Assembly: GCA_019321725.1 (NCBI GenBank)
Contig: CM033115.1
Span: forward strand, 682,001-746,000
DNA: 64,000 nucleotides
Source: Paulownia fortunei
Lineage: Eukaryota; Streptophyta; Magnoliopsida; Lamiales; Paulowniaceae
Direction: 5' to 3'
Shown here: piece after piece, positions 1 through 11,957 of the stretch
Layout of the letters: each line of letters begins with the position of its first letter
Position numbering within the stretch: position 1 is the stretch's first letter
Position numbers and translations under genes: made by a program
The notes under the pieces: generated by a model
The model's input: the letters and a program-made list of their open reading frames with translations, nothing else
Databases searched by the model: none
What the model was told of the DNA's origin: nothing

Positions 1-631
1 CCAAGGTTGTTCATATATATATATAGGGCTTGGGAAAGGTCTTAGAATCCTACTTTTATGCTACATTCCAGGCATTGGAATATATTAACCTATATAAATT
101 TACTAGTGTAAAAGGAGAAATATCTCACCTGATTAGAGGAAACTTTATTTTTGTGGGAAGGTAAGGCCAGATGTGAAGGTTTTAGATATAAAAATCAAGA
201 TATAATCTAAGTATTAAATGCTTACCACCATCTGTTCACAGAGGCATAATTTATTTTTATATACATTTGACAACGTGTGGTTAAGTTATCTCAAATTAAA
301 GGATGTTGCTAACAATAAATTTCAAGACATGTGACTACTATAAGCAAGATTTATTCTCCTTTAGCCATTTTACATTATATTAAAAAATCTTATAACCTGT
401 CCATAACATGTGAAACTTACTAGAAGTAATTCCTTTTACACCTTTACCTTACTTTGTTGACTCAAACATATTCTTCTATGACTCAAAAGGAAAATAAACT
501 CTTCAAAATATATAAAGCACGTGGAGCACAAAACAAGTTTAGCACCGTAAATAACACAGTAATAATACCATGGCCATTTATTAATGCATTGCTGGGAATG
601 TTCTGAAGTTAGATTAATCAACTAATTTTCA

Positions 632-859
632 GTGGAGTTGGCAACTAGTTCTTCACTTAAGCTAAAGAAGAATCAGAACTTTACAGATATTTATCAAACA
701 ACTGAGACACCAAGATTGGCCGGTGGAACAAGAAATTCTGGATATATTAAGAAGGCAATGGAAATTTCCAGGCAGGTATCTCTGAGGAGGAGTATATTGA
801 CTAGGTTCCTGGAATGTCAGGAGATGCAAAGAAACTTGCCTAACTATTTCTTTCTTTAA
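632..859 (+). other. Exon-like island, unrecognised
   Basis: An open stretch of about 75 codons encodes a basic, Ser/Thr/Lys-rich peptide ending in a stop at 857-859, immediately followed by an AATAAA-type polyadenylation motif (about 858-865). The composition is more protein-like than the surrounding DNA and it could be the last exon of a plus-strand gene starting to the left. I do not recognise the family and saw no upstream exon that joins in frame. It could equally be chance. Confidence 0.2.
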
Positions 860-1828
860 TAAAGTAACAGACTTTGAATGGTAACACTTGGATGTGTATT
901 GCATTGATATCCGCAACGTGTAAAATCTTATCCACAAAGAGTATACACGTGGCAATAATTGGATTACAAATGTAATAGAATTTGCAATAAAAGATCATAT
1001 CCGAACTGGGAGGTTCAAAATTGGCTTAAGTTATAATGTTCAGGCAACCATTTTTATTGAAGTTGTCTTGAATTCTATCCAAACTGTATCTTGACTCATT
1101 TGTGTTTGTCTCCGTTCGGACTGGTGACCCAATTGCTGAGTTTGTAACAATGACTGTGTCCAATCTAGCACTGCCCCTGAACATAGCATTTTTTGTGGTG
1201 AACCACATTAATGTCATTCTCTATGTTCGTGTGCATCAGATTTTCTTATCTCTTGCTTTATTGATTTTCTTGACAACTTTGACAGGTACTCGTTTAGACT
1301 TAAAAAAACATTCATGTATTAATGATAGAAATCAATGGTGATTTGAGAATAGCAGATGTATTAGGCAAAGTAAGAATATTATTGCAAAGGAAAAGTAAGG
1401 GTGTTTCTGATTGTTTTTCTTCATTTTGCCTAGCTATGATTTTCAGCTATTATGGGGTGGGCGGTGGGTGGGGGTGGGGGGGGTGTGTGTGTTATTCTTT
1501 CACATTTCAGGCTGATTTACTAATTCTTGCAAGTACTTTTCACTTACCTTGTATCCAGTATTAAGCACATATGTTTTTATATGGTACTGGACCATAGACA
1601 TTTTGTGACTTAGCTAGAAATGAAATTCTTTTAATGCCTGAAATGCAAGCTGTGGAATTTTCCAAACAAAATAGAGAATCTGTATATTACTGGCAGAAGT
1701 ATATGATAGTACTTAAAATCATTTTTATATGAATTTATGGTAGAAATGGTATAAGGGAATAAAATAATAGACTACAAAAAGTTTGCTTGGAGAACTGGTA
1801 ATTGGATAGATAACAAGATTATAAGTGT

Positions 1829-2056
1829 TTGTTGAGTTCAAGCTGTACTCAATCTGGTGTTTATCTTCACGGCCCAGCAACCCTTCTTGCTGCTGTTAAT
1901 CCTTCACTGATCACCTATGAAGAAGGTGTTGTTCGTGTCCAGACAGTGGGCATCACAAGGGGTCTAACATTATTCTGTAACAAACAGAAAATTAAGGTAG
2001 AAGAACTTTGTTCCTTCAAAAGTCACCTTTCTTGGTGTCTTCTCTACTTCTGGTGA
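1829..2056 (+). other. Exon-like island, unrecognised
   Basis: This open frame contains a peptide of ordinary globular composition (core SGVYLHGPATLLAAVNPS, then an EEGVVRVQ..GITRGLTLFC segment) with alternating hydrophobic strands and glycine turns. It looks like a real or formerly real exon. No start context, flanking exon or recognised domain was found, so it is recorded as a possible exon or gene relic only. Confidence 0.25.
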
Positions 2057-3302
2057 TGCAAATGATTTTCTCAGCAACAATGCACTCATCGCACGGTGAA
2101 ACAAGAGAGAATATACAAGTAATGAAACAATCTAGGAGACAATTAGCATCTGACAACTTTTGGCTCTACGATATAGTTCACTTCTGACTTTAGTTAAGGA
2201 GAATTTGCAAATTTGTCACTAAACGCTGATAACTTATATTTTTTCAGCCTGAATACTTGTTCATGCAATTGGAGTACCTAGAAATGTAACCATTCATTTG
2301 TGCAAAGTAAACTACTTGGAAGTAGGCTTTAGGGTGACATCCCATGATCAAGTAAATTCTCTGTCTCAGTTTCATTTTTGTCATGCGTCAGATCAAGAAT
2401 TTTAGTTAGTTCTTCAGCTAAGCATGATAATTATTGCTACATTATTCTTTACACTCATATTCCAACACGTGCAATGCATATGATACTTTCTAGTATGCGA
2501 AAAAATGGCTAGTGTTTGAGGTGGCCGGATAAGTCGGCTTGTTCTTAGCAAGAGAAAAAGCCCGAGGTATCCTTTATCTTCTTCCCATATAATTGAGATT
2601 CCAAAGCAATATATTTTTCTCTTTTTCTCATTTGAGACATAGCTAGTTAAAGTAGACAGCTTTTTGGACACTGAGTTTTTGAATTTGCTGTTAAGATCCT
2701 TAGTCTGGATGTGCAACTATATAGACCAAAAATATCCTTAATCTGTTCTGTGTGCACTACCAAGTGATTTTTTTTATTAGTTCGTGAGTGATAGTTCTGT
2801 GGGAGGAGAAAATCTAAATTTTCTAGCATTAATCAATCATCCACTCTTCCACTCTCGGTTATGGTTTTATCTTAACTTGCAGCTTCACTCACAAATGTCG
2901 TGGTTTAGTATCTTTGTTGGCCTGTGTAGCAACATTTGCTTTCTTGGCGTAACCACAATTGAAACATGGTGATTAAACTGTTGCATGATTTGAACAGCTG
3001 CAGGCGCTCGGTCCTACAATCGTCCCACAATTAATATTTCCTTGCTCAGTATAGTACTCCTTTTAATGGAACAGTTGAATTTGGCAAGATATGATTCATC
3101 CAAAAAGTCAAGAACACTTTTCATTCACACATGAACGCTGTTACAGGCTTCACTATGAAGCCTTGAACTGCTAGTTAACTACATTTCCAAGTAGTGACTC
3201 CAATATTAGGATGACACAAGATGAGCATGCTAAACTACTACAAGATCATGCATGCTTGGCTGAGGCAAAATCTACACTGTATATGTAAAGATACTAGAAA
3301 AT

Positions 3303-3569
3303 CTAACAAGCCATAGCTACAGATTTCCTCTTGGAATGGTCCATAATCGACACTCCATCAAGAAACTGCACAACCTCATAGCTGTCCATCATCTTCTCGT
3401 TCGCAGAAATGGGCTTTACCTGATAAAGATGAGTCTGCTGTGACTGATACTGGTATACACATTCTTGTTTAAGGCCTTGTGGAACTGCAGGCCTTTGTGG
3501 TGCAGAAGCACTTCCCTTTTTGTCTTTGTGTTGATCCACTAATGCAAAGATCTCCATGCCTATTCTCAT
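3303..3569 (-). other. Exon-like island, possible last exon on the minus strand
   Basis: An 88-codon minus-strand frame rich in Gln, Lys and Ser ends at a stop at 3303-3305. Directly upstream on the minus strand, near 3575-3582, there is an acceptor-like CAG that would join in frame. The peptide (MRIGMEIFALVDQHKDKK... ending DHSKRKSVAMAC) looks like the tail of a protein, but I do not recognise it and found no preceding exon. It may be a relic. Confidence 0.25.
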
Positions 3570-6315
3570 AAGGTCTGCCTCAGATGCAATTTTGTAGGTG
3601 CAAGAAACAAGTATAGAGATATAAAATAATTTTTTTTATGGAAAATCTATTAGGTGAACTCCTTTTATATAGAAAATTTAATCTCAAGTGGAAGAAGAGA
3701 AATTACTGAAGGAAAAAGAATCTAAATATGCCCACCAGCTTGTTATTTAGTGCTGATTCTTTTCAGATAGGTGTTGGGTCCTTTTTTCAGTGTCCCTTCT
3801 TGCAAAGTGATCCTGATATTGTTAGCTTGCTAGTGGCTCATCCATGGAATAGATTCTGTTTTCCATCAAGCTTCTTTTTCCTAGTCAATTGACTCAATAA
3901 ACAGGGAAATTGTGAAAAGGTCCATAATTGATACAATAACCTCTGGAAAATTGAAGTTTTTGTTTGATTAAAGGGCGCATTGCCAAAGAGCTTGCTTCCT
4001 CCAAATGCCTCATATCAGGAGTTTCTTTATCCTTCCACTTCCCTTCTATCTAAATGTAGGGAGAGAGGCAAAATTTGAATTGAAAAGCTTCTGAAAACTG
4101 CTCATTTATAGTTGGATACGCCTCCCGAATTGAATCAACTTTTGTGTTCATCTCTTTTCTTGCTCTTATCTTTTGGAGAAAGGATGAGCTAAGCCACCTT
4201 TGGATCAGTGGAGAGGGATTGATCCTTTGATGTGAAGACCTGCTCACATACCTCAGATTAGGCCATAGTTTGTTACTTGTGTGGGCCTATTATGTTAGGA
4301 TATTTTCTGACTTTACAAGAACCAATGAAAGTAGAGACATAAACCTGGTATTTGGTACAAAATGCAAGTATGCTAAGACAGAAGGCGGTTGCAGGATAAG
4401 ATGGTTTCTGCTTAGCATCAGCAGAAGCCAAAGCTTATCCTCCACCTTCCTCCCCAAATAATTGAGATTCCAAACCGATTTTGTTCTCTCTTTTCTGATA
4501 CACGACAGTGGAATGAAAAGCTCACATTAGCTAGTTGAGGCAGACTCTTATTTCAGCCACAGGTGTTCGAAAAATGCCCTTAAAATCCAGGGAGGAAAGG
4601 GTTATATTATGAAAGAACAAGCCCTTTTGCATGTGATATGTACAAGAATATAGCTACATAGATTGAAACAGACATGGCCTGTGCTTAATTAGTACACAAT
4701 AAACTGTCAAGTGAGTTTCTGACAGCAGTACAATGTTGTAATGAGTTCATCATCATAATCCATGTGAGTAAGTAGTGTAGGGGTTCAAATCTTCTACTGC
4801 ACATTTCCTCTTCCACCTTCCATTCCACTAGTTGGATTCATGACACGTGTCCTCTTCCACCTTCCGTTCCAAATATTCATCAACCAATATTTATTTTATG
4901 GATACGTGCCACGAATGGAAAAGTGCAATAGGAAAAATGGAATAGAAGATTTGAAACGAGGACGGGACTTGGCATAGGCCATATGAACATTTCTAGCTAG
5001 AATTGTTAAAATCTTCAGCTTATGGCAGTGTGTTTGATGACCATCATGTTTAAACTCCAGCAAACTTTGAATTCTTTCCCCCAGTTTCTGGTTGATATTA
5101 TGGTGGGATAGATGTCATTACTTCATAGCTGATAGCTCTACTGATGGAATAAAGTTCACTTGGGCCATTGGAATGTGATTCTCCTGTCTCACATACTCTA
5201 ATATCAACAAAAATTAATCATTGTACATAATCTTATGTGAATCTCATCCCTTGCTTAGACTCTTCTAATTCCTAGTTTTTCCAAGATTCTTGGGCGACAA
5301 GTATTTTGGTGTAAGAGGAGGTGTCAAAAGGATTCCAGGCTGTGGAAGGATACAGATGCCTAAGCTAAGATTTCATGATCCTAAGACTAAGGAACACAGT
5401 TGGATTGAGGAATATTTTTTATGCATCTACTACACAAAACTTCATAGTACAGATTTTTCTTATTATAACCCGATTCACACTTTCTTTACACTTAACTATA
5501 GTAATTAAGCGAAATTCTTTTGGAGATGTTTTCGGAGGATGAGATATTTATATTTGTGCATACTAAAAATATCCAATAATTTTTAGATACTTATCAAGCA
5601 TATAACAACCCAGTAACAATTTTTTCATTCATGCTACTTAAATTTAATTGAATATTTCTCATGAAAGAGTTTTAAAGTTTCATTAAAGAAAAAGGTGAAA
5701 TAAAATTTTTTGACAGCAAATATGTTAAATATGATCTTGAGGGACTAAAAGTGCAAAATGCAAAAACCTTACCCTCACCTACATAAGTAGTTAATGGTGA
5801 AAAAAGTAATTATAAGTTTTAGTTTTTCATACTTTATTGATCCAAATAATTAAATCATTACTATGTAGATCACTAAGATCTTTTGAATTATGAAGGCAAT
5901 TTTGTATTAAATAATTTGTAGAAATTATCTTTGTAAAACATAGGCATTTATGTAAATTACCAAGTTAAAAAGTAAAAATGGAGTGCAAATGTCACTAACC
6001 TTCTTTTTTAGGGATATTGTAGATTTGCTCCAAATTCCAATTTATTTAGAAAGTGTATATATAAGCTCATGATGGTATAAAAACCATGTCAAGGCCAAAG
6101 GGCACACAACTCACAACAGGAAAATTTCTCTCTGTGCAACCTATACAAGCATGTTTTCCAAACTAGCAAATCTCTACAACTTACAATAATTACTAAGTTT
6201 TCATAAATAAAGTTAAAAAGAAGGCAAGAAATTTAGCTAAAAATTGTTAAAAGATCAAGCAAAATCATTCAATCTGAGTATGATTTGCATGTTCAAGGGC
6301 AATTACATGTCCTTC

Positions 6316-7947
6316 CTATGTTTGTGCTTTCCCAAAAGCAGTAGACATTGGAGGAATCCCTTGTTGATTTCTGAAAACATTTGAGGGGTCTATTAGTGTC
6401 TTGGCTCTTACTAATCTATCATAGTTTTTCAAGAAATACTTCTCACCCCAAATCCTAGCCATCTCCACAGCATCAGCAACTGACGCACTGCTATTCAGGA
6501 AGTCCATCACTCCAAGATCAAAGTCCATGTAGTTGATATAAGCAGCCCTCGGACCCGACGAAACATAAGGTGCCATTGCATTGTAAAATCCTCTTATCCA
6601 ATCTATATAATCTTTGCTATTGGCATTGTGTTCTGCTTTCCATTCAACCAGATACTGGATTGTGAAAAGGTTGCCCTTTCTGTGGGGGAAAGCTATGGAT
6701 TCACTGCTTATTTTGTGCATGGCTCCACCATAAGGGTCTAAAATAACATATCCTTTTGGCTCTTTCTCAAGTATTTCTATGGCAGATGCTATTCCAGTTC
6801 TTGATATGGGAGTTCTCACATAGTCTGATTTGGCCTTGAAATAGGTCTTGTTCTGCAGAAACCGATCTTTCAAGCTGGAAATGGAACTCCCATTGTTCAG
6901 TCCTGAGAAGTAGAGAATGGACTCAATCCAAGTCATTTCCTTGCAGTCTCCTTCTGAAATCCCCAATTCTGGAAAGACCCCATTTAAGATTGAGACAGCT
7001 TCTGTTTTGGGGCCTAAATAGAACCCCTTAAATGTAGCTGACATTCCAATAGTTTTCATTTGTGGCAAGCCAGCACCAACAAAAGCCGACAAATAAAATT
7101 CATCTTCTAGCTTAGGTGCAACATGCTGCCATTTGTTAACTAGCTTCAACACGTGACGCTTAGATCCAGGCCTAGAAACAATGAAACCTGTCACAGTTTC
7201 GGGTACTCTCAGCAGCTGGATTTTCCACGCGTAAACAATGCCCCAAATGCCGCCACCGCCTCCACGGATGGCCCAAAATACCTCTTCTCCCATGGCTGCC
7301 CTGTTTAGTAACCTGCCGTCTGCATCAATGAGAAGTGCATCCACCACATTGTCAGCAGCAAGGCCATATTTTCTGGATAATAAGCCAAAGCCACCACCAG
7401 AAATGTGCCCTCCAATCCCCACAGTAGGGCATGAACCAGCTGAAAATCCATGCACTCTGCTTGACTCAGAAATTGTATAATAAGTCTGGCCAAGCGTTGC
7501 ACCCCCCTCCACCCAGGCCACTTCTGATTCCAAGTCCACAGAAACTCGATCCAGGTTCATCATATCGATCAACACGAACGGTGATCCATCACTCGCTATG
7601 TATGAAGAGCCCTCATAGCTGTGTCCACCACACCTCACTCTAATTTCCCATGATCCTTTCCTGCAACACAAAACACTGTCAATTAGCTTCTCCTTGCTCT
7701 CTGGCATGATGATGGCTATCGGCTTAGGGGTCGAGGGATCTGCAAAACGCAGATTTTGGATAGAGAAATCGAGCAAGCTGAAGTAAATGCTTGGATCATT
7801 TCCAGATCTTGAGTACAGAGAGAAATTATTCACATTGTGATCAATCAAGCAAGATCGAAGCCTATCTACATATTGATGGCAGAGTGCATGAACAAAAATT
7901 GACATGCAAATGGTTAAAGGAAACAATGCACTTATCAGGGAATTCAT
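6316..7947 (-). CDS. Berberine bridge enzyme-like FAD-linked oxidase
   Basis: A single-exon gene of 543 aa, the usual length and structure for plant BBE-like oxidases. These secreted flavoproteins oxidise alkaloids, cannabinoids, monolignols or oligosaccharides. The ATG at 7947 is chosen because the frame upstream opens only with a TTG; it gives a hydrophobic signal peptide (about residues 2-23). Next come the FAD-binding PCMH domain and a C-terminal BBE segment. Both bicovalent flavin attachment residues are present: His109 in CGGHSYEG and Cys173 in [11 protein letters not shown]. The paired cysteines near residues 33 and 94/95 fit the conserved N-terminal disulfide. The C-terminal motifs [11 protein letters not shown] and [14 protein letters not shown] are recognisable; the first has Met where I remember Arg in most relatives. 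Nothing is broken. The substrate cannot be told from sequence. Confidence 0.93.
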   Translation of the reverse strand: MNSLISALFPLTICMSIFVHALCHQYVDRLRSCLIDHNVNNFSLYSRSGNDPSIYFSLLDFSIQNLRFADPSTPKPIAIIMPESKEKLIDSVLCCRKGSWEIRVRCGGHSYEGSSYIASDGSPFVLIDMMNLDRVSVDLESEVAWVEGGATLGQTYYTISESSRVHGFSAGSCPTVGIGGHISGGGFGLLSRKYGLAADNVVDALLIDADGRLLNRAAMGEEVFWAIRGGGGGIWGIVYAWKIQLLRVPETVTGFIVSRPGSKRHVLKLVNKWQHVAPKLEDEFYLSAFVGAGLPQMKTIGMSATFKGFYLGPKTEAVSILNGVFPELGISEGDCKEMTWIESILYFSGLNNGSSISSLKDRFLQNKTYFKAKSDYVRTPISRTGIASAIEILEKEPKGYVILDPYGGAMHKISSESIAFPHRKGNLFTIQYLVEWKAEHNANSKDYIDWIRGFYNAMAPYVSSGPRAAYINYMDFDLGVMDFLNSSASVADAVEMARIWGEKYFLKNYDRLVRAKTLIDPSNVFRNQQGIPPMSTAFGKAQT

Positions 7948-8120
7948 TAGGACGCCGTTTTCTGTCAATTTTCAAGCTGATGCTGCAGCGATGAAGGAAC
8001 ATTGCCCTTATAAGGAAAAAATTGAGAATCATTTCGCCGTTTGAGGACAAAAGGATGGAAAGATCAATACAGAAGCAGATCACTCAACGTGGCCGGCCTA
8101 CCATTTCTTTAATGCAGACA

Positions 8121-8130
8121 TGTATATAAA
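8121..8130 (-). promoter_or_regulatory. Candidate TATA box of the BBE-like gene
   Basis: Read on the minus strand this is TTTATATACA, about 175 bases before the chosen ATG. A second weaker TATA-like motif (CTTATAA on the minus strand) lies near 8008-8014, about 60 bases before it. Which is used cannot be decided without transcript ends. Confidence 0.35.
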
Positions 8131-8618
8131 CTGACAAAGAAAATGCAGAATGTCTTCATATTTTGACATTTACTAACCAAACCAGCCAACTGCTAGAAAC
8201 AAGGCCTGCCTTTTTATCCTTAATATTGTACATAGTTCATAGGAAAATGGTTTTCAGTCACCTTCCAATGAAAAGAGTTGGCCGCAAAATCAGTCATTAT
8301 TGTACAAAATAGCAGCAAACTTGACTTCAAGAAACTTAACATTGGCAAGATTTTCTTGATCTTTCTTTCCTTCTTTCTGTGTGGAAAATCAAACAGTAAA
8401 GAATCAGCAGCCATGAAATACTTAGGCCCATCTCAAGTTATTGAAAACTTAATAGATGGCATGAAGTGGGAAGTTTTATTTAATGAAGCCATATCTGCTG
8501 CTTACAGTTTTGATTAAAGTACATATTTATGTGACTTTCTTAACTTAGCCTGCCATACCAACTTTGATTAAACAATAGATAACAAAAAAAGAGATTGAAA
8601 TTTACGATAGAATCATTT

Positions 8619-9910
8619 CTCTAATGTAGACATGACCACGGATCGTGGTTTGGTTCGGATCTAGATCGCGATCAACGGGTGAGAACTCGTAATTGGCCCG
8701 TGAACTCACAAGTTAATTATGGGTTGGATTTTCTCCGAACCCGTGAATCGTCGGGTCGGGTCCGACCCCGACTTTTTTTTTTTTAATTATTGATTTTCCA
8801 GATACTTTTTTTTATTGCATTTTTAAAACCATTTTTGAATACTCTTTATTAAATATTTTTGTATCTTGACATATCAGAGCTAGTAAAATTGTTATTATGT
8901 ACAATAAGAACAGTATTTTTCCAAAAAAATAAAATAATAAGTAATATTTTTTTATAAAAATAAATTATATTTATAAGCATCTCTAAGCAACTATGAGGGA
9001 ATATTTTGAAGATTTATAGCACTAAAACAAAAGAATATCAAAGTCCACTATGATAATGTAAAATGAGTAGGCCACAAAATAATTATTATATTATATTTGA
9101 ATAAATCAAAATTTTATAAAAAAAAATCAAATAATCAAAAGAATAATAAGTTTAAAATTCTTAAACACAAAATAAGAATTCTATTTTATTTTTTATTTGA
9201 AAGTCGCTTTCTTTAGCAAGAATCCTAGGTGAAAACAAGAGAATTTGTCTAAGCGTAACATATATAATTATACTAACTATAGAAATTCAATAAAATCAAA
9301 ATATAAAAATTAAGTAGACTGGAAATAGGATCCCAGAGAAATGAATATTAATACAATGATTTTTGTTCTTTTTAAAAAATTTTTTTTAACTATATAATTT
9401 AAATTTTAGTTAATATTTTTTTAAAATTTAAATGTAATTTTTTTATTGAAATTTAAGTTTAAACTTTAAGATTTCAAGTTGAACATCTTTTTTTATTTTT
9501 ACATTTATTATAATTAGAATATTGGATACTTTAAATTTTTGATAATTTTTTTTTTCAAATTTAAATTTATTCATTAAGTTAAAAAATTAATGATTTTTTT
9601 TTTAAATTTAAGTTCAAATTTTTTTATTCAAATTTAAGTTTAAAATTTCAAACCATTGTTTTTGTTTTATAAAAGTTGCAATTTTGTAAAATTAATGGTT
9701 AGTTAAAAAGTTACAAATTTTCAAAATATAAGGTAAAATAAAAAAAATAAGGGTCGGACCCAGAACTGAACCAAAACCGACGGTTAACTAAAACCATAAC
9801 TAGAACAGGTTTGCCGGTTTCGAAACCGTAACTGTAACCATCGTTCTTATCGGTTACACTTAAGGGTCGAGAATTTTTCGAACCGTGGAACTAACAATTC
9901 TGCTCTAATG
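8619..9910. mobile_element. Decayed non-autonomous hAT element with 8-bp target-site duplication
   Basis: The 8-bp sequence CTCTAATG occurs at 8619-8626 and again at 9903-9910, bounding a 1276-bp element. The left end (8627-8641) matches the terminal repeat of the full-length hAT element at 11166-14757 with one mismatch (TAGACATGACCACGG). The left subterminal DNA (8642-8780) is the same class of CCGTG/ACCCG-rich palindromic sequence. The right half (about 9360-9900) aligns with the 3' noncoding part of the full element (about 14190-14700): first TTTAAATTTAAGTT-type AT-rich repeats, then AACCG/CGGTT-rich DNA. The right terminal repeat is badly eroded. It carries no transposase and looks like an old internal-deletion derivative. 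Confidence 0.8.
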
Positions 9911-11157
9911 AACTCTGCAACTAAAAACAAGAAAGCAACTGGAAACAACAAAAAAAGAGAAAAAAAAAAGTACTGGAGCTTTTAGGACTGATCTCTGGCA
10001 TCCTCAAACTTGATATGAAAATCTTGAGCTTTTCTAAACTGAATATTTACAATTAGAATAAGATTTGGAAAGTAAATAAGTTAGCTTCTTTGCTTCAGTT
10101 ATATCCTTGGATTTGGATTTATTGATTTGAATGACCAAAGAGTCTTAGGGACAATTGATTAATTTGCTCCATGTTTGATGCCAAAGCTTTTATAAGACAT
10201 GATATGGCAGGATTATTGTACCCCAGCCTTTGAAAGGACAAATCTACCCCCACCACTAATAGGGATTTACTAACCATGACAAGACCCACCCGTTAAGTTA
10301 GATCCAATCCGAATTTGACTCGAATCAATAAATACAATAAATGTGGATAATCTATCTACATCAATAAGCCCACCCTATAGGTATAAACAATAAATTATTA
10401 TTTAGCTATATTAAACGTGTGATATACATCGTATATAAATAATATATTTATATCTCATATATGTATATATATAATGTAGCATCTATAAAATCGATTTTTC
10501 ATTATAGACAAGAACGTTAATTGTAGATTACTATCAACCTCAAAACCAAAAGGAGTCTCTACTCGATCTAGACCGTGGACAAGTCCTTATACCCTTTTGT
10601 GGTCCATATCAACCCCATCCCTCTCAGGACATTTCCTGTTTGGGAATCCATAAAAAGGATGAAGATCAAAATATAAAAGATGATAAAAAATTCTGAATTG
10701 TACTGATGACTCAGCCACCATCTTCGTCATCAGCCAAATAAGACTTTCTTTTTTTGAGTTTTCTTATGTTTTACATACAATAAATAGTTTGTCTTTTAAT
10801 TCATATTTATTTTATTCTCAGAAATCTAGGATATATATTTTTGTAAATTGATCAAGTTGGAAGCATGCTTTCTTTGAATGCCGGTCAGAGGCAGGTACTA
10901 AAATTAAGGCCTTGATTTACTTCCAAGCAGAAAAATCCAAGTAGAGACAAGTCAAAAAAGGATCCATCCAACTACAAAACTTGCCAAAAACAACAAATAA
11001 AAAAATAAAATAGAATAGATTAATTCAAGTAATACATAGTTTGGAAGTTTAATCTGAAAAATGATATTCTTGATCTACCCCATTTCATCTTATCAATATC
11101 TTTGACTTTGTGATCTTCCATAACCATTTGGTGCAATAAACTGGAAAAATGTTGGTG
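9911..11157. other. Intergenic AT-rich spacer
   Basis: This lies between the two hAT elements. Frames are short, there is an AT-dinucleotide-rich stretch near 10430-10480, and no protein, RNA or terminal-repeat structure is supported. Confidence 0.6.
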
Positions 11158-11165
11158 CATTAAAT

Positions 11166-11180
11166 TAGTCCTGACCACGG
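11166..11180 (+). repeat. 5' terminal inverted repeat of hAT element
   Basis: TAGTCCTGACCACGG, directly preceded by the target duplication CATTAAAT. It pairs with 14743-14757 with one mismatch at the fourth base. Confidence 0.93.
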
Positions 11181-11304
11181 GCCGGGTCCAAACCGGACCC
11201 GGCCCGTGGTTGACCCGTGGTCAACGGGTCAAAACCCGTTGACCACGGGTCCGACCCGCGGACCCGTAACCGGCCCGTGGATTCACGGGCCGGTTACGGG
11301 TCCG
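11175..11304. repeat. Three consecutive perfect stem-loops in the hAT 5' subterminal region
   Basis: Reading both strands gives three back-to-back perfect palindromes: arms 11175-11189/11195-11209 (15 bp, 5-base loop), 11212-11229/11234-11251 (18 bp, loop CAAA) and 11259-11279/11284-11304 (21 bp, loop GATT). All are GC-rich and built from ACCCG, CCGTGG and CCGGTT words. Such repeats in hAT elements normally bind transposase; the exact hairpin geometry here is unusually regular. Confidence 0.9.
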
Positions 11305-11306
11305 AA

Positions 11307-11517
11307 TTTCCAAATAACATAACACATCCTAAAATAAAATCTATATTTTCTCCAAAAACATGTTCTGGAAACACTTTTTCACATATCCAAAATAAATTCA
11401 AATATTCCTTTTATTTTTTTATTTCCCTTTGCATAGGTGGGGGAAAACATTAATGAGGCTGGAGTTTTTGTTAATTTTGAAGGTAGTGATGCTACATTTT
11501 TCATAGGTGGATAACAA
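11307..11517 (-). repeat. Inverted copy of the hAT element's own 3' flank, inside the element
   Basis: This 211-bp segment is the reverse complement of 14774-14982, which lies outside the element only 8 bases beyond the target duplication. I count one base change and one 2-bp length difference in the poly-C/poly-G tract, so identity is about 98-99 percent. Homology starts and stops abruptly (after ACGGGTCCGAA on the left, before AAATGTCGG on the right), between otherwise typical GC-rich element sequence. This is host DNA captured in reverse orientation, not part of the original transposon. Confidence 0.92.
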
Positions 11518-11540
11518 AAATGTCGGCGGGCCGACCGGAC

Positions 11541-11722
11541 TGAACCGCCGGGCTGACCCGGCGGTTCAAGAAAAAAAAAAAAAAAAAAAAAAAGAAAGGA
11601 AAAATGAGAGAGCCGTTGCCAACGGCTCTCTTGTGGCAACGGTCAAATTTTTGACCGTTGCCACCAAAGTCAAACGGTCAAATTTTGACCGTTTGACTTT
11701 TTTTTTTTTTTTTTTTTTTTTA
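11541..11722. repeat. Second stem-loop cluster with flanking poly-A and poly-T
   Basis: Four more perfect inverted repeats precede the transposase gene: 11541-11552/11557-11568, 11608-11617/11621-11630, 11633-11646/11651-11664 and 11666-11682/11684-11700. A run of about 23 A (from 11571) and a run of about 24 T (ending near 11722) are themselves complementary and enclose the last three. Transcribed, this leader would fold strongly. Confidence 0.85.
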
Positions 11723-11957
11723 ATTTCTTCTATAAATACCCATCAATTCTTCATTTTTTCCACACTTCAACTCTCAACTCTCAACTCTCAACTATCAATT
11801 ATCTAATTCTCAATTCTCTAATCTTCACTCTTAATTATTCATTCTCAATTCTATATTATTTTAATTCTTTCATTAAATTTTTTCATATTTCATTTATTTC
11901 ATCTTTAATTATTTATTATTCAATTCTATATACTAAATTTTTATCATTTATTAAAAA

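Larger units (their letters stand above)
1..6315. other. Mostly noncoding region, no gene model
   Basis: AT-rich DNA with stop codons in all frames at short intervals. A few islands look exon-like (listed separately) but I could not join them into a gene or recognise a family. There is a G-rich tract near 1454-1484. The remainder holds no RNA gene, terminal repeats or long ORF that I could support. It could be the eroded remains of one or more genes, or introns of a gene extending beyond the left edge. Confidence 0.5.

Noticed and set aside
11307..11517. The inverted 211-bp block read as a separate nested MITE
   Set aside because: It has no terminal repeats or target duplication of its own, and its partner copy is contiguous host flank with the same composition as the DNA beyond.
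11379..11639. Minus-strand frame of 86 codons within the hAT leader
   Set aside because: It spans the captured flank, the poly-A tract and hairpins; product is low-complexity phenylalanine runs.
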